This document shows, piece after piece, positions 46,128 through 58,670 of a stretch of DNA of 64,000 nt (its first letter is position 1; each line of letters starts with the position of its first letter). The notes beneath the pieces were generated by a model. That model worked only from the letters and a program-made list of their open reading frames with translations, was not told where the DNA came from and searched no databases. Origin of the DNA: Sclerurus mexicanus (lineage: Eukaryota; Chordata; Aves; Passeriformes; Furnariidae); NCBI GenBank assembly GCA_013396755.1, contig VWZF01006056.1:505266-569265 (forward strand). Direction: 5' to 3'. The position numbers and the translations under genes are program-made.

Positions 46128-47479
46128 AGACACTAGTGTTGCGGACTTTGATGCCCTCTCTGGACACAGCTGCCCTCAGGAGGTGCCCGTATGTGATGAG
46201 CAGGAAGCCTGCGGGGTATTTAAATGTGTCCTGAAGAAAGCACTGAAGGCTGTTTTGCAGGACAAACTCCAGGGTGGGGCTGTATAACAGCACCCTTTTG
46301 GGGTGTCCTTCTCAGAAAGGAGGAAATCTGACTGGGATTGGGGCCTGAAATCTAAGGGCATGATGTGTTTTGAGTGAGAGAAAAGCCTCTTGTTACTGCA
46401 TGAGACAGCCTTACCACCCCTCAAGAAGTAGAGATTGTCCTTCCCCTAGTTTGGGACAGAGCCCTGATGTGATGTCCTGTTGACTTGGGTCTAGTTTTCT
46501 AGACAAGGAACCTCTTGGTAAGTCCATCCTCCTTCATCTCTCTGGGGTCTTACATTGATTTTTGGGCTGGGCTGTGGCCAGTGGCAATGCTGCAGCATCT
46601 TTGATCAGAAATGTGCACACACCTTGCCCTAAGATGTGATGCTGACATTCTTTTACTCCCATCACTGAAACATTTTGCTGTCCTTCAGTTGTCCTGAGAA
46701 AAGCCTTGGCTTATTCTGTGGTCGAGGGGAGTTTTCTGGGATGTGGAAAGGAGGGATCCTCCACCACAAGCTGCAACATCTCCTTCCTTGTTCTGTGGTG
46801 CTGAGGGCTGGTGGGTCCACGCCTTGCTTGGTCTGCCTTTTGACCTCTCATTAATAGCAATGGTCTTCACAAAAGGACCTCTAAGACCTTCCTAGAGTAC
46901 CCCTGAGAATAACACCTGAGTACCAACAGCTTCAGGTATGATGTGGGATGTGCTGTGGACAAGGGATATGGCTAGTAGAGCCACATGGGGATTCCTAACA
47001 GCTCCCAGCAAGTGCAATGAGTATTTGCTGGGTTGGAGCTCATCTTAAAACATTCAGGGAGCAGAAACAACTTTCTCTCCCCTGTCTTGAATAGATCGTA
47101 AATGTGTTTATGGAACTCACCACATTTATTTCCATTTTGTGTGGTGAATGTGGGACAGAGCACTGCTTTTTCTCACCTCCCTTCGTGTGCCCAACAGGGT
47201 GGTTGGATGTAAATAGGACACGACTCTTCCCAATCCTGGAGCTGGGTCACCAGGCTCTGCTTTATGTGCAGGTGACAGCGCTGGCACGTGACAGGAAAGC
47301 TGATGCTAAATACAACTGCCATGCACAGCTAAACACCTTGGATGCTCCACACCACGCATGGCTGCCTTTCATGTGGACCCAAAACTCCTCCTGTAACCTC
47401 CTCTTCTCACAAAGGCAATTTCTGAGCCGCGAGGTGCCCAGCACGGCGCAGCGATGTGGTTATTAAAACCCCAGCGTCC
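46128..47479. other. Noncoding interval, nothing recognised
   Basis: No gene or repeat recognised. A 120-codon + frame (47104-47466) has no domain. Confidence 0.45.
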
Positions 47480-47900
47480 CACCTCAAATTACAACCCAAA
47501 TGCTGTGTTTGTTTCCCACTTAGCGCCGTCCCTCTGAGGTTTTCTTTCAGTGCTAAGCCCTTTCGAAGCTGCTGTTGATTACAGAGCAGGGAGTGTAATC
47601 TCCCCGTGGAAGTTATTTGTAGCTGGGGAGTGGAGTGGGGAGGGGGAAAGAAATCGATCACCGCAGTGCAAATGTCAGAAGTGGGGTGGGGAATTAATGA
47701 TGCTGCTCGGCCATCCCTTCCACTCAGTGACCCATCCTGCCACTCAGGTGTCCTGTTCTGAAAGTGTTGGTCTGATCGTCACAACTCCTCAGACAGTCAG
47801 AGAAGGAGGATTTCAAAGGGATTTTTAGCTGTGCAAATTGGCTCCTAGTCTGGAAGGTGATTTTGGCGGTGTAATTACTCTGTCCAGTCACCCAGCCCTT
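47480..47900. promoter_or_regulatory. Candidate conserved noncoding element
   Basis: Complex sequence with TGTTGATTACAGAGCAGGG, AATCGATCACCGCAG (about 47652-47666), GGGGAATTAATGATG (about 47688-47702) and GGTGTAATTACTCTG (about 47868-47882). Homeodomain and CUX-like words are prominent. No coding-like frame is accepted. Confidence 0.25.
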
Positions 47901-48540
47901 GTCAAACACTGGCAGCTGGGACTCTGCCTGAACACTAATTTTCTCTGGTTTTGTGACAGCTTGTCTGGCTTTTTCCTGGGTCATCAACAGAGAGAATCAT
48001 TTAGTTATTATGTTTTAATCCTTCCCAAATTATTGACCAAAGCTATCTGGCGTCTCTGAGTTTTTCTTGATGAGCCCTTTTGGGTTTGCATCACTTGATC
48101 ACCATGGGTTGCACAGCACTGAATTTGAGCATGACCAATGTAGACCGTCTGAGCCCAGAGGCAGCTGGTTGGTCTATGGCTTAGGTGAAAATTTCCATGA
48201 ATTGGGTGGAAAGTGAACCATTGATAGTCATAGGTCAATATCTGGTGGTCTTGGGATCTTGCTACATCTCCAGCTCAGCCGTTTTCATCTGTGAAGTTCC
48301 TTGACAGCTGTCACTACCCCTGAACTGTTTCTTTGCACCCTCTTCTAGGTAGGAGGGGTGATTCTCACCCTCAGGAGAATTTGGATCAGGGGTTTATGAG
48401 GTTAGGGAAGTTGGTCCTCTTGGATACAGTGGGATCCAACTCTTAGCTGGTGCCTCCTGGTGTTACTGTGGCAGAAACAGCAAGGTAAGGGGAGAACTGT
48501 GGGCTGACAAAAAGCTGATGTGCAAACAGCTGAATTTTAG
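47901..48540. other. Noncoding interval, nothing recognised
   Basis: No gene or repeat recognised. Confidence 0.45.
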
Positions 48541-48600
48541 TCATAGAATTGTTAAGGCTTGGAAAGACCTTTGAGATCATCAAGTCCAACCATATCTGTG
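48541..48600 (-). mobile_element. Very short CR1 3' tail, antisense
   Basis: Only the terminal ~60 bases of a CR1 copy: 'tcatagaattgttaaggctt', 'ggaaagacctttgagatcat' and 'caagtccaaccat'. Confidence 0.85.
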
Positions 48601-49493
48601 GAAAATCCAACTGCAGTTTCAATGCTTGAAATTGTTTGGGATTTTATTTATTCATTTGGGGACAAGGACTCTTGCTGGTGGGTCTAGCCCTCTAGATGTT
48701 CCTGACTTGATCCTTGACCTTGATTGCAGGTCCTGGATGTCTGCAGTGTTTGGATTTTGCCAAATATTAGCCATAAATGTCTTTGAAATGGTAACGGCGG
48801 AAAGTCTGGCATTTTTACACTGGTGTGATAGACAGAGGTGTGATAGGAGGTAGAGGACATCAACTCAACCCAGCATCTACTGATTAATGGCTGCTTCCGT
48901 TTATTTCATAGGAGCTGTAGGGAAGATTCCAAAAGTTATTGAGGCTCTGGTAAAATATTAACTACTCTTCTCCTTTAAGAGTAAAATCTCTAACATTGGT
49001 AAATATTCAAGGTGAGAGAACAGTGAGGAAGCCTGGGTAAATATGATGTCTTTGTCAGCACCATGGTGGCTGGTAGAGATTCTGACTGAGGCTCAACAGT
49101 GTGCTTTGCAAAATCAACTTTTTTTAGGATATCTTTCCTTCTTAATTCAGGAGTGGAGGTGAGTTTCACATGGGTACCATCAGAATTTATTTTCCTTCTG
49201 GTTAATGCTTCCAGGTACTTTGCTGTTTCAGCATCTCGTGGGGGAATTGGGGTCTGAATTCCTGCAGATCTGCAATCAGTGAAATATCATATCAATTGTT
49301 AACCAACAATACATGACAGGGCTTGTTCTTTGACTGAGTGACATGTTGCCACAGGACTAAGTTCTGCCTGTCTCCCTGCCTGGGGCTTAGTCTTGGTCCT
49401 AAGCTTTATTAGTAATAATCCCTGGGCCATGCTGTTCCCTGGATAGTGCTTGGTATTACCTGGGTAACAAATCCATGGTGTGGATGGCTATCC
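48601..49493. other. Noncoding interval, nothing recognised
   Basis: No gene or repeat recognised. Confidence 0.45.
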
Positions 49494-49590
49494 TAGATTC
49501 ATAAAATATCCTGAGTTGGAAGAAACCCACAAGGATCATGGAGTCCAGCTCCTGGGACAGTCCCTCAGAGGGTTCCTGAGACTGGGCTCT
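49494..49590 (-). mobile_element. Short CR1 3' end, antisense, third subgroup
   Basis: Antisense terminus 'tagattcataaaatatcctg' followed by 'agttggaagaaacccacaag' and 'gatcatggagtccagctcct'. About 95 bases are retained. Confidence 0.85.
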
Positions 49591-49808
49591 GTTGCTGTGC
49601 AGTCCAACAGTGTAATTGCAGACAAAATGTCACTGCTAAGTGAGATAATGCTAATAAATAATAGGTGACAAGGAGAAAATAGAGGCCAAAATGAGGAGGT
49701 AGACTTTGGCATCAGTGCCCAGGCACAGTGGAGTGTGGCATCTCAGATGAGTCTCCAGCAGAACCTTGACCCATCTGGGCTGCTCTCCTGAATCTGATCT
49801 TGTTGTTT

Positions 49809-50040
49809 CATGGAATCATTAGGACTGGAAAAGACCTTTAAGATCATCAGGTCCAGCTATCAACCCAGCACTACCACACTCACCATTAAACCATGTCCTC
49901 AAGTGTCACATCATGAGTTTTTTAACACTTCCAGGGGTGGTGACTCCACCCACTCCTTGGACAGTCTTTTCCAGTAATTTGCAAAAACTTTTCCATGAAA
50001 ATAAAATTCCTAATATCTAGTCTAAACCTAATCTAAACAT
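49809..50040 (-). mobile_element. CR1 LINE 3' end, antisense, second subgroup
   Basis: Antisense copy: 'atggaatcattaggactgga', 'aaagacctttaagatcatca', 'cattaaaccatgtcctcaag', 'ggggtggtgactccacccac' and 'ttcctaatatctagtctaaa'. It lies 60 bases left of the candidate retroposed copy. Confidence 0.92.
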
Positions 50041-50102
50041 TTGATGGATGTTTGTGCCTCACAGGGCAAAACCAGCCTAGTGTACACACAGAGACAGTCC
50101 TA

Positions 50103-50580
50103 CCAGCCCTTTTTTTTTTGTGTCCGAGTTCCAATGACTTCCAGTATCTGGGGAGTCTCCTGGTTCCTCTTTTGCACCACTTCTCGGTAGTAATGAGGTA
50201 ACACACCACTGACTTCCCTGAGCATCTGTTTAATCTGTGGCATGGTGAAAATGATTTTCCTCACTGCTCTACTGGTTGGAAGTGGAACAGCCTTCAATTC
50301 TGCATTATGTTCCATGGAGCACTGAGTCTCCTGCAGGCTCAGAGAGCCTTTATCCATGAACACCAACCTGTAACCCAGCAGTGCCTTCGAAACTGTATTT
50401 TCTTGTGAGACAAAGCCCGATAATTTCTGGCCATTCAAAAGCATTCAGAAACATCCTAAATTGTGTCCTCTGGGCTGGATTACAATGTCAAGTCTTTTGT
50501 ATTTCAGATTCTCCTGTATTATTATTGGAACAGGGGGGTGGAATCACTACACGAGTAATCAGGTTTGTCCAGCCCTTTTT
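50103..50580 (-). mobile_element. Candidate retroposed sequence with A-tail and flanking repeat
   Basis: On the minus strand a ten-base A run (50119 to 50110) ends a segment, and the same 12 bases, CCAGCCCTTTTT in + orientation, occur at both edges (50103-50114 and 50569-50580). That is the layout of L1-type retroposition: target duplication, body, A-tail, target duplication. The A-rich edge also suits a TT|AAAA-type cleavage site. The body contains a minus frame of 114 codons (50444-50100) that runs into the A-tail; it includes IKQMLREVSGVL and EVVQKRNQETPQ. I do not recognise it. CR1 does not leave poly(A) tails, so another machinery would be needed. Five of the 12 shared bases fall in the T run, so chance remains possible. 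Confidence 0.35.
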
Positions 50581-50939
50581 CCTCCACCATGATATTTTGC
50601 TAAACCCCAGGGTACTTTCCAATCCTCTCCTTGTCTTGTGCTGTAGCTAGGGCTTGGTAAACTAAGCAGATCCAAAAAGAGCCCTGCATTTGTGCAGACG
50701 ATTCAATTTTTAGAGCGTTTTCTTCAGTCCTGCTTAGGTAGCCCCTTCCCATCCCAAGACTGGTCATAGTTCAGAGGAGAACCTGGCCAGAGAAGTCCCC
50801 AGCAGAGACATGAGTCACCTTCTTTTGGCAGGGAGATGAGTGAAATTCCCAGCTCTCCAGTTGTCCTGTGTTAATCTGAAACCAAACAGCAGCCCATGGG
50901 CTGAGCTGGGTGGAGATAACTGTCTAGGGGCTCCTCTCT
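50581..50939. other. Noncoding interval, nothing recognised
   Basis: No gene or repeat recognised. Confidence 0.45.
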
Positions 50940-51190
50940 GTACTATAACATCAGCCTGCAACAATGCACTTTAACAACTCCATAGATCACTGGGCAAAAC
51001 CCACATTTAATTCTATAGTAAGGTCACTTTTTAGTTAAAAGGGACAGAATGGATTTAATTTATAAGCCTCTCCAACTTTATGGCTTGCATTTGGAGTTAT
51101 ATCTATTATGGAGTGCCAAACATATTATAAAAATTGATTCCCCCTTTCTCCTCCCCAGATTTGCTGTGTCAGGAGGATTCTGATTACCCT
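50940..51190. promoter_or_regulatory. Candidate conserved noncoding element
   Basis: AT-leaning but complex block with GATTTAATTTATAAGC, TATTATAAAAATTGATTCC and GTAAGGTCAC words. It is free of CR1 and simple repeats and has no coding-like frame. This is a texture-based call. Confidence 0.25.
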
Positions 51191-52089
51191 CCTGTTTGCT
51201 TCAAGCCAACAGACAGACTGAGGTAGATCTAAACGTCAGGGATGACATCTGTGACAGCAAAGTGCAAGTTTATAGGGAATGGAGCTGGCCCAGATCTCCT
51301 CCTGGGTGTTTGGGAATGAACAGGATTTCTGCCACAATGCAGGATAGGAGGACAGGGCTGGAACCTGCAGGGGAAAATGCAACTCAAAGTCAGTGCAAAG
51401 GGTTAATAAGTTACCTGATGTTGATGTCTTTGTGTGGGTCCTGTCATGGTAATGTGTAGGCTCATCCTCTAAATTCAAGAGCAAATTTTAGGCAAGAGAC
51501 ATAATGTTCAGACAAGATCAAGGAGAAGAATAATTACTTTTTTAATTCCAGGAAAGCTTTTAAACATCTTCAAGGGTCTTACCAGCAGTGAGATTGAAGT
51601 TGGAGAGAGATCATTGAAGGGAAGAGAGGGAACAGGGTGACAGCAAGAGGAATTAGACCAAATTTATCTCCTGATCATAACTCCCAGCATCTCAATAGCT
51701 GGTGCTGGAGCCACATTTTGGCCTTATCTGATTTAGGTGGTTTCTTTGCTGAGCAATGAACATCATAGAGAGGGAGACAAAGAAAGTCAGCACTTGTGAG
51801 GCCAAAAGGAATTGTTAGGATCTCCTACCTGAGTTCCTGCAGACAGGGATGGCAGGTTCATCCCACCACAACTGCATGGATGCACTTGGGGTAGGAGGAA
51901 GGTGAACCTGTCTGAGAGATGCCTTACCTTGATTTAAAGGCTTCCAAGAGGTGATGAACGGAGCAGATTAGAGGGATATTTGAGCCTTGAGTCAGGGCTC
52001 TGACAGGAAAATGGGAGCCTGGCTCCTCCTGGGAGCATCCCTATATCCTAGTCCACTCTTTGGGAGGGCAGCAAGGGGGGAGGATCTGT
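51191..52089. other. Noncoding interval, nothing recognised
   Basis: No gene or repeat recognised. Confidence 0.45.
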
Positions 52090-52300
52090 CTCCCCCTCTT
52101 GCAGCTGCCTTTCTTGAATGACAGTTTTCTATCTCAGTTATTAAGTTGTGCTCATAAAATTCCTCACAAACACCCTGGACAAGCTATTAACTGCCCTTTA
52201 AAGTTGAGCTGGGGAGAAATGAAGCACATTTGCCTAAATACAGCCCTGGCCATGCTTGATCGAGTGACTGCAGTAAAACCAGAGCTATAAATAAAACACA
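52090..52300. promoter_or_regulatory. Candidate conserved noncoding element
   Basis: Complex sequence containing TTGAATGACAG, TCAGTTATTAAGTTG, TGCTCATAAAATTCC and CTATAAATAAAAC. TGACAG and CATAAA words suggest MEIS and caudal/HOX-type sites. A 76-codon + frame is open across it but shows no family pattern. Confidence 0.22.
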
Positions 52301-53454
52301 TGTGCCTGTGTCCACTACTGTATTCTTGGGAAGATGTCATTTGCTTCAGGACTTCAGTGAAATATCCATATTTTCAGCCTCCATTTATACTAATTGGTGG
52401 GGTTTTTTTAATTGTTGGGGTTTTTTCATGCTGGTTTTTGGTTTCAAATGGGGTTTTTTTTTGCATTAGTGCAATGACAACAAGGTAGCACAGGACCCTC
52501 AGTCTGAAATAGCAACATGGACAAGGTGCTGAGGGACAGAATAGCTGGCAGTGGTGAGGGACAAGCACAGTGGCAGGCAGGGGTAAGGGGGGACTCCACA
52601 TTCCTTGACCAGGGTCACAATACTGCTCCTCCTGTGGGCTGGAGACTCTTCTCCAAAACCTGCAGCCAGGCTGGGTTGTGAATTGGACAGTCCTGTTTGG
52701 GTGTTGCATGGGCTGAATGGAGAGATCTGTGGCCTCACCTTTGCTCATCTAGTCATGAAACACAGCCAAAATAAAAAAAAAAAATTGGAAATTATGGAAC
52801 TGGATCCCTTCAAAAGATGAATTGCTAAGGAATCTTTCTTTTTTAATTTACGTTATTTTTACTCTGGAATTTGTGTGGTCAGCCACTCCAGCTTGATTCA
52901 ACAACCACAGATGGGGTTTATTTTTTTTTAATTGCTACTTATTTTTTATTATCTTTTATAATTACATAACTTAAGGAATTCTGATTGCCAGATCTGTCCC
53001 AAAGGTATCAGAATCTGAGGGCAGGGGTAAGTCAGAACGGACCAGGAGATTACCAAACAGTAATAAGGACAGAATACAGTCTCCATGGGGAGTGAAGTAT
53101 TTGCCTCTGTATCTTTTCTTTCCGTCTCCAAGGAGCTCTGTCTCTTGAACAGCAGCATCTTAGAAACTGAAAGCAGCAGTTCACAGCGAGTGAAGGTCTC
53201 TCTGGCACTATAGCCACATTTATCAGCATCTTGGCTGCAAAGGACATGTAATTTAGGTTCACTGGGCACGTGGAGATCAAAAATCTGATTTTTTGCTTAA
53301 AACTGCTTAAGTTTAGACAACGGAAATGCATTAACAGGAACTTTGGAGTAGAAGGTGAGACTTAACGTGGGAGAGAGGCTGAGTGTCACACCTATGTGGA
53401 GAAAAATCATAAAGAACCTTGCCCCTCCGCTGTAAATAAGTGGGTTAATACTTG
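52301..53454. other. Noncoding interval with T-rich patches
   Basis: T-rich patches occur at 52405-52465 and 52915-52965. No gene recognised; the 124-codon and 106-codon minus frames have no domain. Confidence 0.45.
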
Positions 53455-53490
53455 CACTTGATGACCTTTTCCAACCTTAATGATTCCACT
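53455..53490 (+). mobile_element. Possible CR1 3' tail remnant, sense
   Basis: The words 'acttgatgaccttttccaac' and 'cttaatgattcca' match the end of the second CR1 subgroup. Only about 35 bases are present, so this is a weak call. Confidence 0.45.
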
Positions 53491-54030
53491 GGAGACTTTA
53501 ATGTAAGGTTATGCCAGAAAACTTTCCCTCAGTTGCTGATGACTCACCAAACACCTGAGAGAAAACAGCGAGGCGGCATCTCACGGGGTAGGGAAGCACA
53601 TTAAAGCAAAGCCCCCCTGTTGTGTCCAGCTCTATAGATGGAAGCTACAGAGGTGTGGAGATTTTTCCATCTCTCTACATTTGATAGAGAAGGGCAGAAC
53701 TGGAAGGACACTTCCCAAAAGCAGTTCTTCCCAGTGAACTCCAGCTCCACAGCAGCAGGGCAGTTTACTTGCTAGACATATAAGATTGACTGTTCTGGAC
53801 AATAAATTTTCTGATGGCTAAAGCCTCAACCCAGGTATATATTTTATTTTTTTTTTCTTTTTCCAAATCAAGTCTGTTAGTTCTCATGGCGTTATTGCCC
53901 TTTAATTTAAAGAGGTTTTTTTTCTTCCCTTGATGCTTCCTTCTCAGAGCTTTAAATACACCATTTTAATTTTCTCTTCACCTTCCTTTTACAAGCCAAA
54001 TGCACCACTGTTTTCTGATAAGTCTTACAT
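53491..54030. other. Noncoding interval, nothing recognised
   Basis: No gene or repeat recognised. T-rich runs occur at 53836-53855 and 53916-53930. Confidence 0.45.
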
Positions 54031-54290
54031 TCTCCTGATCATCTTAGTGATTTCTCTCTGCAACCCTCTCTCAGTGTGAATTCTTGTTTCTTGAACCCAA
54101 GCATAAAAATGGAGACAATACTTTAGATATGGCCAAAGATAGTGTCTTCCCTATATTTGGAAACCTGGAAATATCGCCCCCCCCAGCGTGTCCTAGATTG
54201 ATATGTTGCCTTCTTCACAGCATGTTGTTTGTTTTTACCCAATCTGTATCTTTGTCTTCTGTGGTTATTTTCTACTCCATAGGAATCACT
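54031..54290 (-). mobile_element. Ancient CR1 LINE fragment, antisense
   Basis: Word order resembles the antisense internal 3' region of an old CR1: 'tcctgatcatcttagtgatt', 'ctctgcaaccctctctcagt', 'ttgtttcttgaacccaagca', 'ggagacaatactttagatat', and then a decayed 'ttgccttcttcacagcatg' block. It is strongly diverged with uncertain ends. Confidence 0.4.
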
Positions 54291-56439
54291 TTACTCTTTT
54301 TCAGCTTTCAGCTTAATAATGTCTCCATTTTTTAAACGTGACAGTTTTACTCTTATGTTACACCTGGGGAAACTAAGGCAGAGGCAAAAAGTTACTTGAC
54401 CTTCACAGAGGAGGAGGTGAGACTTGCCAACAGTGCTGCTAAGGAGAGACTCACTCAGCACCAAACTGCTGTAGGCGTCAAGGCTTTGTCCTGCCATGAC
54501 TTCCTTCCAAAGTCCATGAAGTCAAGGTTCAAATGCCTCCCCGTGGGCAGAGGATGCCTCTATATCAGGCAGGAATTATTATAAGGAGACTGGTTGTTTT
54601 TCCTGCTCCTCAGCCTGCAACCCACACCCCCCCCCCACCTTCTTTGCCGGGACGAGGATGAATGGGAAGAGAGAGACTCTGAGTGGACTCTGTTCTCCAA
54701 CGCCAGTCGCTGCTGAATTTCAAATAACTCCCCAAACAAAACCCAAACAAGCGGGCCCTTGTGTTCCTCTATCTCCTCTCTCTTTGGCCTTAGTCACCAG
54801 GCTTGGCAGCCCCGCTGCTCTTCTGTGGCTCGTCACATGCGAGGCGGGGAGGATGGGCTGCTTTTTCATTCTTCTTTTCCTTCAGGGGTCTGAAACAACA
54901 GAGCCCTTTGCCTTGTTTGCTTTGCTGGGGCAGGAGTGAGCAGGGCTAGAGGAAGGAGGAGGATGGTGCAGCCCCCTTGGAAGGGTTTTTGGTCAGCAGC
55001 AAAGTGAAGGTTTGTATCTTCAGAGGAGTGATGGCCACCTCCCATTCTTGTCCCCTGCCTCCCTCATGCTGGTTGTTTTTGGTCCCCTCCCTGTAAAGGG
55101 CAATGGGAAGGTGCTGGATGCTCAGAGATGGAAAGAAGGGAAAAAGTGCTGTCCCATAACTGAGGACAGAAGATACCTCGTGTGCCAGGTGGATTCTCCA
55201 GCTGGCAGGGGTGTGTCAGCTGCAAAATTTCATCCACGCAACTGGCTCGGCTTTTGTCTTAAATGCAGGTTGTGGTGAAAGGGAACAGCAGGACAAATCC
55301 ATCTGGGAGCTGTGATTTGCCTGCAGTGCTCATGTCATCTGGAGATATCTGGGATGGACCTGATCCTCCTGGCACTGGTGTGCGTGGTGGAGAGGGGAGA
55401 AGAAAAACACAGTTCCTTTGATCACCTCTGCACCACTGATCTCCAAAGCTGCTGGGGCATGGCAGTCATGGAGCGAAGGCCAAGCCAATCCATGAGATCT
55501 GAGTGGAGGGGTTTTTTAGGAGTCTTGAGATCCCCTAAAATCACTGTTCTCATTTTCTAAGACAGGGCTTGAACTTCTTTGACCTGCTGGGAGAGAATGT
55601 CTCCAGACAGCACTGTGGGGTCAAAGTTACTGCAGGCTGGACCAGTTCCTTCTGATCTCCTAATTTCCAGCAAGCCCAGCCTGAGAGACTGGGAGCGTAG
55701 TTTCTTTTCTGCCAAAAAAAAAAAAAAAAGAGATTTAGCACTATTTCTTTCCCTTGTGTCTTAGGCCAGAAAAGGCCTCTGTGCAAAACTCACTCAAGAT
55801 GCACTGAGAGTATTTGGCAGCATATTGTGGTGTTGTTCACTCTGCTCTGCTTGGGCACAGGTCTCAATTCAGCCCAGCTTTCCCTGGATGCTCCTCCTGG
55901 CAGCTCTCTTGGAGCAGGGCTGACTTTAAACAGCAGGACATGACCGCTTGCTTGTGATAAGGGATGTTAACTCTTGACCTCAATAGGGGAAAAGAGACCT
56001 GAAGTTTATGAAAAGCCTGTTCAGCTGGTACGAGTAAAAGCCAGGCAGCTTCTGCCTGTGATCTATCGACCAGAAGGAGAAAATCATTAATAGCCAGAGA
56101 TTGACTCTGAGAAAAAGCTTCAGTGATGGTTGGTGCCTTTGCAAAATCATGGGATGGGTCAGGACAAAGGAAGCTGACTCTGCCTTGTGGATAAATATGA
56201 GTTTCCTTTCTGCCAGGCTCATCACTACAGCTTTTTTATGGGAAAAACAGCATCCAAGGCATTGTTGGTGCTGTCAGTCACCACTGGTGAATGGCTCATG
56301 GGGCAAATGCACCAGTAAGGTATAACTGGGAGCGTTGTGCTAAACTCTGGGCTCAGCACAGGAGTTCTTGGGTGAGATTCAATGGCCTCATTCTGCCTGA
56401 GGACAAGCTATGTGAAAAATGTCTCTTCTGCCATTATAT

Positions 56440-56444
56440 ATTTG

Positions 56445-56475
<31 letters not shown>

Positions 56476-56478
56476 CAT
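56440..56478. repeat. (TA)n microsatellite
   Basis: About 14 TA units with AT-rich flanks. Confidence 0.93.
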
Positions 56479-57091
56479 TAAAAACTGCACCAAAATGCAA
56501 GATGTTTCATTAGGAATGACCTTGACTGAACAGCATTCTAGTATTTCCCTTAAGTTCCTTGAGAACTGTGCTTTGTCCTGGTTCATTTCATCTGTTGCTC
56601 TGTATCCAACATTGATTTGCTGCCCTGAGCTGCTGCCTCTCTGTGATGCTCCATTGCCTTTGCAAGGATTTGGCCTTTTCCACTTTTACTCAATGCTCTG
56701 ATTTTGACAGGGGGCTCCTATTAATAAATCTTCTTATATATTCCTACATATGATCTTTATAGCTGACTATATATATGAAACAGGGAACACCTCCAACTGG
56801 GAGTGGTGTGGAAGGAGTTTTTTACTGCTAGGCAACCACTTGGAATTCAAGGCTGCAAATTGTTACTCAGGCTATGACAGCTCTCTTAACCCCTGAGCTC
56901 ATCTGCTGAAACTGGGAAACAAGAGGCACTTTGAAAGGAAGGTGAATTTAACTGGTTTCAGAGACAAGATTTAAATCTCTTCAATGTGGATGCTCTCAAA
57001 ATTGACTGGGAATAAAAGGACTGGTAAGGGTAGCTATGATAATTTAATAGTACACATACAATTTAATAATACTAACATTTTTATTATTCTT

Positions 57092-57124
57092 AATAATAAT
57101 AATAATAACAACAATAATAATAAA
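57092..57124. repeat. (AAT)n microsatellite
   Basis: AAT triplets with two AAC interruptions. Confidence 0.9.
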
Positions 57125-57569
57125 ACCCAGCTGGTTTAATCTCCTTTTCCTCCTTTCCTCCCTTCCTTCCCCCTAAGTCTATTGGGGAAAGGTTTTGAAT
57201 TTTTGTGGACAATTTTTTTCATTCAAAGCACATCTCAGAGCCAATTTTTAGCCAGTGATTTTTGCCAAACTCTCTTTGACTGCCATATATTAATGATCCC
57301 TTCAATTGAATTCTATATTCAATTATATTTGATAAAATAGAGATCATGAATCATGGTCATTTCACCCATAAAGTCGTTCAAGCAAGTCCACATATAGAGG
57401 CAGTTTTCCAAGCTTTTTAAAAAAATTAGATTTGTTGGTTATATATTAACACTTCCAGATACAAATTTTGGGATTTCTGAAGTCTTCTTTCAGCTTTGGG
57501 TGAATATGTGTATACATCTTTCTCCCCCTATGTGCTTTACACATATACATACATTTAATTCTGTTCCTT

Positions 57570-57899
57570 TTATGAGCAGCTGATTAGAACAAAAGATGAC
57601 AAGTGCTGAAGAGCTGATAAAAAATAAGATATGTTTTCACAATGTCCCAGGCTCTGCAGAAACTTTCCATGAGGAATTAAATCTTCATCTGGTGTTTCGA
57701 GGGTCTTGCTCCTCGCTGATCTCCTCCTGAGCTGCTGAGAGGTTGAGATCTCACAGTGCTCGAGATCCAAGTCCTTGTCACCAGAGGGAGGCCTCGGGAA
57801 ATGAAATAGTTGACTTTTGATGATGAATGTTTTTTCCACGTGTTTCACTAATTGCTGAAGTATTAAGGAGTAATCAACAATATAAGCTGTCAGCAGCAA
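57570..57899 (-). other. Unrecognised 109-codon frame, possibly not coding
   Basis: The frame has low complexity bias, charged and mixed composition (for example RRRSARSKTLETPDED in its second half) and no simple repeat or CR1 content, which makes it look a little more protein-like than most. However, it has no recognisable domain and no splice-site evidence that I could establish, and its length is within chance expectation. It could equally be a conserved noncoding block, since 57690-57880 is unusually complex. Confidence 0.15.
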
Positions 57900-58494
57900 A
57901 GAAGGAAAACAAGAGACAGTAAATTACTCTTACAGCTGCAAATCTGTTGTCTGCTCCTCCTCCTACCCCCACCCCAGGCTCACCAGATTTATGAAATCTG
58001 GAGACTCTCCATTTGTAGAATGTGTGATAAAAAAATGCATCAGATGGTGGTCAGAGGAGAATGACTGGCATAATAAGGGATTGGAAAATCTACGAATCAT
58101 GTTGTTGAAGGCTGCATAAGAATCAATTTCTGAAAATGGGATAGGAAAAATAATATTGTATTTTGAAAAAGTAAAATAAAATAGAAGTGTGGTAAATCAC
58201 AAGCTGCAGTGGTGCTGTAATGGCAACAGCATTTGCCATTGGGATCACTGCACTTTTGATTTTTTCCCTCTCTGGAAAAGCAGATTCTCTTTCACTTTGG
58301 TGACTTCTCCATTCACTGAAGCACAAAGATTAAAAACCAGTTGCTTTTAGCCAAAATAGCCTTCGTGCCATTCTAAACAGCCTTTCTGCTAAGGCTGAAT
58401 GTGTGAAGATTAAAAGAGCTTCTAAAAGGTTACTTACTTTACTAATTACTATTTGTCATTAATGGCCAATCAGAGTGTGAAGAATTACTTTGTA
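57900..58494. other. Noncoding interval, nothing recognised
   Basis: No gene or repeat recognised. Confidence 0.45.
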
Positions 58495-58670
58495 TCTTTT
58501 CCTCCCATGACCTGCACTAGTGAGTCCCACTGCTCTTTACTTTGATGAAAGATTTTCCTTCTATCCATCTTAAATAACTACCCTGGTAATTTCTTGGATC
58601 AGCCAGAGAGGTTGAAGTTCTGTGTGTTCCTTTTCTTCTCAGTGAGCATTTGTGATACTTAGACTTTTTC
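58495..58670 (-). mobile_element. Possible ancient CR1 fragment, antisense
   Basis: 'cactagtgagtcccactgct', 'tgatgaaagattttccttct' and 'ggtaatttcttggatcagcc' recall a much-decayed antisense CR1 3' region ('gagttccac... gtgaagaaatatttcctt... attaatttcattgg'). Weak resemblance only. Confidence 0.25.

Larger units (their letters stand above)
54291..57569. other. Noncoding interval with several simple repeats
   Basis: No gene recognised. Simple tracts are C8-9 at about 54177-54184 and 54628-54637, an A run at 55714-55729, (TA)n at 56440-56478 and (AAT)n at 57092-57124. A 136-codon + frame (56291-56701) crosses the TA repeat and is discounted. Confidence 0.45.
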
